Shown: piece after piece, positions 15,447-19,851 of the stretch
How the letters are laid out: every line of letters starts with the position of its first letter
How positions within the stretch are numbered: position 1 is the first letter of the stretch
Assembly: GCF_025631005.1 (NCBI RefSeq)
Contig: NZ_JAOTPL010000028.1
Coordinates: 1-19,851 of the forward strand
Direction of reading: 5' to 3'
Length of the DNA: 19,851 nucleotides
Origin: Haoranjiania flava
Lineage (GTDB): Bacteria; Bacteroidota; Bacteroidia; Chitinophagales; Chitinophagaceae
Notes under the pieces: generated by a model
The model's database searches: none
Told to the model about the DNA's origin: nothing
What the model saw: the letters and a program-made list of their open reading frames with translations, nothing else
Position numbers and translations under genes: made by a program

Positions 15447-15776
15447 TAATAGCGCTACCACAATTGCCTGCTTTATAAATTAGGGTATGCTCCATTTAAT
15501 TTCAGCATAATTGTCTGATGATATTTTTTGCTTGTCTATGCACCTGCGCATATCTGTAATCTGAGTTTTAGCCGGCATTATGAAAAATAACTAACCTGCC
15601 TTATTGCTCAGGCAGGTACTACAGACAGAAACTTATTGCAGGTTGCGATATATCTTTTAGGTAAGGCCAACGATACAACTGTCACAGATGGTGATTTTAT
15701 ATAAACTTGCTCCGTTGATTTGGCAGGTGCACTAAGACAGTTGTAAAACTTATGCTGGTGTATTTGCTGATAGATA
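15447..15776. other. Intergenic region with two inverted repeats, no gene
   Basis: I see no coding frame here. A perfect 7-bp stem, ACCTGCC (15594-15600) and GGCAGGT (15611-15617), encloses a 10-nt loop; on the minus strand it is followed by TTAGTTATTTTT, so it could be a second, weak terminator for the infC direction. A perfect 10-bp inverted repeat, TACAACTGTC (15674-15683) and GACAGTTGTA (15736-15745), encloses 52 nt. It may mark a small structured RNA or a decayed insertion. It does not look like a tRNA. Confidence 0.4.
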
Positions 15777-15810
15777 TAAAAAAGCCCCGGAAGTTAATAT
15801 TATCGGGGCA
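15777..15810 (-). terminator. Terminator directly after infC
   Basis: On the minus strand GCCCCG (15809-15804) pairs with CGGGGC (15789-15784), a 6-bp stem with a 14-nt loop, followed by a run of seven T (15783-15777). It lies 22 nt after the infC stop codon, so rpmI and rplT are not read through from here. Confidence 0.82.
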
Positions 15811-15831
15811 TTAATATCTTTGGTGAAAAGC

Positions 15832-16431
15832 TTATTTAGCTTCTTTTTCTTTTTCCTTTTCTTTACTGGCGGATTTTTTGCTTGTCTTAGGTGCAAACAT
15901 TACCAGCATTCTCTTGCCCTCCATTTTAGGCATGCCTTCCAGAGCGCCGTATTCGCTGAGCTTTTCTGCGAATTTTAATAGCAGCAATTCGCCCCTGTCT
16001 TTAAACATGATGGCGCGGCCCTTGAACTGTACATAGGCCTTTACTTTATTGCCATCTTGTAAAAACTTTATAGCATGTTTTGCTTTGAAATCAAAATCAT
16101 GGTCATCTGTGCCGGGAGTGAAGCGCACCTCTTTTACCTCGCTTTGCTTGGCATTGGCTTTCATTTCTTTTTCTTTACGTTTTTTCTCGTAAAGAAATTT
16201 TTTGTATTCCACAATTCTGCAAACGGGTGGCGCGGCATTCGGGGATATTTCTACAAGATCAAGGCCTAAGCCTTCAGCAATCTCTCTTGCTTTTCCTATG
16301 GAGTAAATACCTGTCTCAACGTTATCTCCAACCAATCTCACTTCAGGTACTCTTATTCTATCGTTGATACGATGTTCCGGTTCCTGTTGCCTGTTGAAAC
16401 GCGGATTATTGTTTCTTCTTTGTAATGCCAT
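15832..16431 (-). CDS. infC: Translation initiation factor IF-3
   Basis: This 199-residue factor binds the 30S subunit, checks the initiator tRNA-start codon pairing and prevents premature 50S joining. The N-terminal domain (about 19-88) has RINDRIRVPEVRLV and GLDLVEISPNAAPPVCRI; the C-terminal domain (about 95-182) has KEVRFTPGTDDHDFDFKAKH and KGRAIMF. The Lys/Glu-rich tail (183-199) is an extension beyond the core. An in-frame TGA directly precedes ATG 16431, so the start is AUG (or a later codon) and not the AUU used for autoregulation in E. coli. The usual rpmI-rplT genes do not follow; a terminator does, 22 nt after the stop. Upstream on the same strand is trxA, not thrS. Confidence 0.95.
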   Translation of the reverse strand: MALQRRNNNPRFNRQQEPEHRINDRIRVPEVRLVGDNVETGIYSIGKAREIAEGLGLDLVEISPNAAPPVCRIVEYKKFLYEKKRKEKEMKANAKQSEVKEVRFTPGTDDHDFDFKAKHAIKFLQDGNKVKAYVQFKGRAIMFKDRGELLLLKFAEKLSEYGALEGMPKMEGKRMLVMFAPKTSKKSASKEKEKEKEAK

Positions 16432-16480
16432 TCAGGGGTTTTTTGTGAAAAAATCTTTTAAATTTTTAATAATTTACTTG

Positions 16481-16508
16481 CAAATATACAACCGTTTCAA
16501 TTATCAAA
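16481..16508 (-). promoter_or_regulatory. Promoter of infC
   Basis: On the minus strand TATATTTG (16488-16481) matches TAnnTTTG. A TTTG at 16508-16505 lies 16 nt upstream, slightly short for the -33 element. The leader before ATG 16431 would be about 43 nt. Confidence 0.6.
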
Positions 16509-16531
16509 ATAAAATTTTGTGGAGGCCAAAT

Positions 16532-16565
16532 AAAAAAGTCAAAAGTTTTTCTTCTGACTTTTTTT
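16532..16565. terminator. Terminator of trxA (symmetrical)
   Basis: AAAAAAGTCA (16532-16541) and TGACTTTTTT (16555-16564) form a 10-bp AT-rich stem with a 13-nt loop and T-runs on both strands. It lies 7 nt after the trxA stop codon (minus strand) and ahead of the infC promoter. Confidence 0.7.
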
Positions 16566-16571
16566 GATTAT

Positions 16572-16889
16572 TTATAGGTGGGCTTTAATTTTATTTTCCA
16601 GGACTGATTTAGGCACAGCGCCAATTTGCTTGTCTACTACCTCTCCGTTTTTAATGAATAAAATAGCGGGGATGGAAGTAATGCCGTATTCAATACTTAC
16701 GTTTGAATTCTGGTCTACATTGAGTTTGCCTATTTTTACCTGGCCCTCATAATCTTTAGCAAGTTCTTCAATAACGGGCCCTATTGCACGGCAGGGGCCG
16801 CACCATTCTGCCCAAAAGTCTACAACGGTTAAAGTATCGTTATTCAAAACTTCTTCCTGGAAGTTAGCATCAGTAAATTCTAAAGCCAT
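16572..16889 (-). CDS. trxA: Thioredoxin
   Basis: This 105-residue cytoplasmic thiol-disulfide reductant is of classic thioredoxin length. The redox site is WCGPC (29-33) in VVDFWAEWCGPCRAIGPV, the cis-proline is P74 in TSIPAIL, and the Gly after the central strands (NGEVV, 81-85) is in place. There is no signal peptide, unlike the thioredoxin-fold protein at 2678-3844. It has its own promoter and terminator, so it is probably transcribed alone between mutL and infC. Confidence 0.96.
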   Translation of the reverse strand: MALEFTDANFQEEVLNNDTLTVVDFWAEWCGPCRAIGPVIEELAKDYEGQVKIGKLNVDQNSNVSIEYGITSIPAILFIKNGEVVDKQIGAVPKSVLENKIKAHL

Positions 16890-16948
16890 AATTAAGTTTG
16901 TTTTAAGTTATTAATAATGAGCATCAGCTCAATTAAATAGTACATTAT

Positions 16949-16956
16949 CAAAAATA
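16949..16956 (-). promoter_or_regulatory. -7 promoter element of trxA (TATTTTTG)
   Basis: On the minus strand TATTTTTG (16956-16949) matches TAnnTTTG exactly, with a leader of about 50 nt to ATG 16889. No clear -33 TTG is seen. A small hairpin with arms TGAGC and GCTCA (16917-16930 region) lies in the leader. Confidence 0.55.
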
Positions 16957-17060
16957 GTTCCAAATATGTAGTTTGGTTTTTAAGGAAATAATGGCATAAA
17001 ATCGATTGATATTCATATGTTTTACAGTCATGATGGCACTCTAAGTTACAAATATCTTTT

Positions 17061-18932
17061 TTATTTACCAAATAACCTTGCCAGCGCATCTTCTTTATAA
17101 TCAATATAGGTAGGGTTATTGCCGCTTGGCGAAACATTTGGTGTATTGCACGCAAACAGTTCCTGCACCAGCAATTGCATCTCTTCAACATCGAGTTTCC
17201 TGCCTGCTTTAATAGATTGCTGGCGCGCCAGGCACCGCACTACTTTCTCTCTTTTGCTGAAACGTATATCGCTGCTGAAATGTTTAAACTGTTCCAGCAG
17301 AAGTTCAATGGCATGCGTTTCATTGTTCATGGTTAAGTCTGCCGGCACGCCCTGTATAACGAAAGTATCCTTGCCAAAGCTTTCAATTTTATAGCCGATC
17401 ATTTCCAGCTCGGGCAGCAGGTCTTCCAGCAGGATGCTGTCTGCAACAGAAAGCTCCACCGTAGTGGGTATCAGCATTTGCTGAGTGGCGCTCTTTTGCC
17501 GGTGCATCATCTGCCCGAACTTCTCATACAAAATCCTTTCATGCGCTATTTGCTGGTGAATGAGCACAAAGCCACTGTTCGTAGGTGCAATGATGTAGGT
17601 GTTCAGCAACTGCATACACTTGCCGCCGGCCAACAATATTTTATCGTCTTTATTTTCGTACTGGTGCAACAGGTTGTAGGAGGATAGGTCACCGGCGGAT
17701 AATGTGGGCACCAGCCCATCATTGCCGGCGGTTTTATCAGCTTTGGAAGATTCATAGAAGTCTCGCCAGTGCGATAATTCAGATTGCAGGGAAGGATCTA
17801 TAAAGTGCGCCTGGTTTTTTTCTGTGAAGGTTTTAAAGAGCGATGAAGATTCGGCTGACTCTTTCTTTTCATCTGTAAACGGCAGGTTCACTGATTCCAG
17901 TTGTTGGATGTTGGCATCCAGCGAAAAATCAATGGAAGGAGCAATGCTGGCCTGCGCCAATGCATGTTTTACCGCAGCCTGCACGAAAGCATAAATGATC
18001 TTTTCATCTTCAAACTTTATTTCCTGTTTGGTGGGGTGCACGTTTATATCTACCTGTGCAGGATCAAGCTCTATGAACAAAGTATACAGTGGGAAATTTT
18101 CTTTAGGCAGCAGTTCTGCAAAAGCGCTGCTCACCGCATGGTTCAGGTAAGCGCTGCGGATAAACCGGTTGTTGACAAAAAAATATTGTTCGCCGCGGGT
18201 CTTGCGCGAGGCTTCAGGCTTGCCGATGAAGCCGTAAATATTCATGTAGTCTGTTTCCTCTTTTACATTCACCAGGTGCTGGTTTACATTATTGCCCAGT
18301 ATCTGTACAACACGCTGTTTGAGTGTGCCTGCTTCCAGGTGAAACACTTCCTGCCCGTTGTTATGCAGCGAAAAAAATATGGATGGAAAAGCCATAGCCA
18401 CACGGATAAATTCCTCTATAATGTGCTTGGTTTCCGATGCATTGCTTTTTAAAAAATTCCTTCTGGCCGGCACATTGAAGAAAAGATTTTTCATGCAGAT
18501 GTTGGTGCCGTTCTCACATACGCAGGGCTCCTGTTTTTTTACCACACTGTTTTCGATTTCTATAAATGTGCCCAGCTCATCCTCAGCCCTTTTGGTTTTT
18601 ATTTCTACCTGTGCCACAGCGGCAATGGATGCCAGCGCTTCGCCGCGGAAGCCCATGGTACGCACGTGAAACAGGTCGTCTATCTTGCGGATTTTGCTGG
18701 TGGCGTGCCTTTCAAAGGCCATACGCGCATCGGTTTCGCTCATTCCTTTGCCGTTATCTATTACCTGCAATGTATTTTTTCCCGCATCGGTGATAAATAC
18801 TTTTATACGCGTGGCGCCGGCATCCACTGCGTTTTCAAGCAGCTCTTTCAGCGCAGAGGCAGGCCTTTGGATCACTTCACCTGCAGCGATCTGGTTAGCA
18901 ATATTGTCTGGTAATAATTGAATGACGTCCAC
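17061..18932 (-). CDS. mutL: DNA mismatch repair protein MutL, with degenerate endonuclease motifs
   Basis: This is a 623-residue GHKL ATPase that couples mismatch recognition by MutS to strand removal. The N-terminal domain is complete: E30 and N34 in KELLENAVDAG, DNGKGM (59-64), TMGFRGEAL (92-100), and HPTKQEI (299-305) with the conserved lysine K302. A variable linker covers about 330-425, and the C-terminal dimerisation domain about 435-620. In endonuclease-type MutL the C-terminal domain has DQHAxxExxxxE, ACR and CPHGRP motifs. Here the corresponding stretches read HQQIAHERILYE (459-470), CLARQQSIKAG (567-577) and NVSPSGNNP (599-607), so most metal ligands are missing. The start is GTG 18932; there is no in-frame ATG nearby and the N-terminus MDVIQLLPDNIANQIAAGEV matches the family. 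It is divergent from the beta-lactamase-like gene. Confidence 0.95.
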   Translation of the reverse strand: MDVIQLLPDNIANQIAAGEVIQRPASALKELLENAVDAGATRIKVFITDAGKNTLQVIDNGKGMSETDARMAFERHATSKIRKIDDLFHVRTMGFRGEALASIAAVAQVEIKTKRAEDELGTFIEIENSVVKKQEPCVCENGTNICMKNLFFNVPARRNFLKSNASETKHIIEEFIRVAMAFPSIFFSLHNNGQEVFHLEAGTLKQRVVQILGNNVNQHLVNVKEETDYMNIYGFIGKPEASRKTRGEQYFFVNNRFIRSAYLNHAVSSAFAELLPKENFPLYTLFIELDPAQVDINVHPTKQEIKFEDEKIIYAFVQAAVKHALAQASIAPSIDFSLDANIQQLESVNLPFTDEKKESAESSSLFKTFTEKNQAHFIDPSLQSELSHWRDFYESSKADKTAGNDGLVPTLSAGDLSSYNLLHQYENKDDKILLAGGKCMQLLNTYIIAPTNSGFVLIHQQIAHERILYEKFGQMMHRQKSATQQMLIPTTVELSVADSILLEDLLPELEMIGYKIESFGKDTFVIQGVPADLTMNNETHAIELLLEQFKHFSSDIRFSKREKVVRCLARQQSIKAGRKLDVEEMQLLVQELFACNTPNVSPSGNNPTYIDYKEDALARLFGK

Positions 18933-18976
18933 TAAAGAATCTTTTATTCGGGCGAATATAAGAATTAATGGAAAAA

Positions 18977-18993
18977 TAAATTTGATAGTTTTG
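18977..18993 (+). promoter_or_regulatory. Candidate -7 promoter elements for the beta-lactamase-like gene
   Basis: Two overlapping-region matches to TAnnTTTG occur: TAAATTTG (18977-18984) and TAGTTTTG (18986-18993). Neither has a clear TTG about 20 nt upstream. They lie 60-80 nt before ATG 19056. Confidence 0.35.
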
Positions 18994-19055
18994 TTAACAG
19001 AAAATGATACTTTTATTGCTGCTTAATTTTTAATCAATATCCAAATTTCCTGCTC

Positions 19056-19851
19056 ATGCAAAAAGTATTCTTTTTTTTCTTTTTATTGTTTCTCGCAACA
19101 AATGTGCATGCACAAAAGACAGATAAAAAGCTTGCACGTAAGATACATGCACTTGTAAAAGATTTCAATGGCGATGTGGGCATTTATGTTAAGCATTTAA
19201 AAAGCGGGAAAGAAGTTGCCTACAATGCAGATACGGTATTTCCTACGGCCAGCACTATCAAAGTGCCCATTATGGTGGCAGTGTTTGATAAGATTGAAAA
19301 TGGTGCGCTGCAATACAACCAAAACCTTATCTACAGGAAAGACATGCAATTGTACCAGGGAGATGAAGGCATAATAGCATCCCTGAAAGACAGCGCACAT
19401 GTGGCTTTGAGTGCGGTACAGATGCTTAGCATTTCTATGAGCGATAACAGTGCAAGCCTCTGGCTGCAGCAACTGGCAGGCACAGGCACACAAATAAATC
19501 AATGGCTGGTGAATAACGGCTACACTAAGATGCGCGTAAATTCAAGGACGCCCGGAAGGGAGCAGGACAGGGAAGTGTACGGATGGGGGCAGACTTCGCC
19601 GCGCGATATGGCTAACCTGTTCATACAGATACGTGGAGGAAAAGCTGTAAGCGAGGCTGCAAGCGAAGAGATGTACAGGGTTTTGGGCAATATGTACCTG
19701 GATCACCGCTCTCCGAGCCGCATACCGCCTTACATTAAAACAGCTTCTAAAACAGGGTCTGTAAATGCTGCGCGCTCTGAAGTAGTGATGGTAAATGCAC
19801 CGCATGGGGACTATGTTTTTGCCATATACACCAAGAATCTCAAGGACCAGT
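19056..19851 (+). CDS. Class A beta-lactamase-like serine hydrolase (3' end outside the window)
   Basis: At least 265 residues are visible, and the frame is still open at the right edge. Residues 1-19 form a signal peptide (ends VHA-Q). The serine beta-lactamase/transpeptidase motifs are all present in class A order and spacing: SxxK as S66-T-I-K69, SDN at 129-131, and KTG at 232-234 followed by S. The omega-loop region is TPGREQDREVYGWGQTSPRDMA (165-186, quoted here in parts: TPGREQDREV, then YGWGQTSPRDMA). I cannot place the deacylating Glu166 with certainty; E169 or E173 are candidates. It fits the broad beta-lactamase2 group, which contains both resistance enzymes and chromosomal serine hydrolases of unknown substrate. 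A drug-hydrolysing role should not be assumed. Confidence 0.85.
   Translation, partial: MQKVFFFFFLLFLATNVHAQKTDKKLARKIHALVKDFNGDVGIYVKHLKSGKEVAYNADTVFPTASTIKVPIMVAVFDKIENGALQYNQNLIYRKDMQLYQGDEGIIASLKDSAHVALSAVQMLSISMSDNSASLWLQQLAGTGTQINQWLVNNGYTKMRVNSRTPGREQDREVYGWGQTSPRDMANLFIQIRGGKAVSEAASEEMYRVLGNMYLDHRSPSRIPPYIKTASKTGSVNAARSEVVMVNAPHGDYVFAIYTKNLKDQ

Noticed and set aside
15450..15480. tRNA-like string TAGCGCTACCACAATTGCC resembling a reversed D-arm
   Set aside because: No anticodon arm, T-arm or acceptor stem can be fitted on either side.
16892..17191. 99-codon minus-strand frame between mutL and trxA
   Set aside because: It overlaps the mutL 3' end in another frame, contains the trxA promoter and looks like random AT-rich translation.
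17901..18452. 183-codon open frame on the plus strand
   Set aside because: It is antisense to well-supported mutL coding sequence and its translation shows no domain features.

Overview
The window looks like chromosomal DNA of a Bacteroidota bacterium, most likely of the Chitinophagaceae or a near relative (inference). The support is: several TAnnTTTG promoter elements with almost no Shine-Dalgarno sequences, an sdh/frd operon in the order C-A-B with a b558-type cytochrome subunit, a DUF4369-TlpA-like thioredoxin, a TonB-dependent receptor with a carboxypeptidase-regulatory-like N-terminal domain, and a short alpha-glucan phosphorylase-like protein. I see no transposase, integrase, CRISPR array, rRNA or tRNA.

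Layout. Bases 1-270 are non-coding, with short repeats and a promoter. Bases 271-5577 hold a tightly packed plus-strand run of five genes: dipeptide epimerase, radical SAM protein, exported thioredoxin-fold protein, Tat-exported N4-glycosylasparaginase-type Ntn hydrolase, and PAP2 phosphatase. The last three are separated by 1 nt or overlap, so they are probably co-transcribed. Bases 5708-7360 encode the glucan phosphorylase-like protein, followed by a small inverted-repeat (MITE-like) element that includes a terminator hairpin. On the minus strand, a siderophore-type TonB receptor (8965-11370) lies upstream of a small exported DUF4198-type protein (7800-8528). The 436-bp gap between them holds a tandem array of imperfect palindromes. 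Bases 11886-15394 are the succinate dehydrogenase/fumarate reductase operon (C, A, B), with a clear promoter and terminator. On the minus strand follow infC (15832-16431), trxA (16572-16889) and mutL (17061-18932). A class A beta-lactamase-like gene on the plus strand starts at 19056 and runs off the right edge.

How the genes work together. Most are housekeeping: respiration (sdhCAB), translation initiation (infC), thiol redox balance (trxA), mismatch repair (mutL). The first cluster combines enzymes for peptide or glycan turnover and envelope lipid phosphates, but a common pathway is inference only. The TonB receptor and the DUF4198 protein plausibly form a metal or siderophore uptake pair.

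I found no obvious new multi-gene system. The observations most worth following are: (1) the palindrome array at 8524-8950, whose units copy the start region of the downstream gene, carry ATG-AAA-TAR mini-ORFs and show a compensatory stem change; (2) the phosphorylase-like protein, with Thr where phosphorylases have the PLP lysine; (3) a MutL whose three endonuclease metal-site motifs are all degenerate; (4) a radical SAM protein with extra cysteines before its cluster motif.
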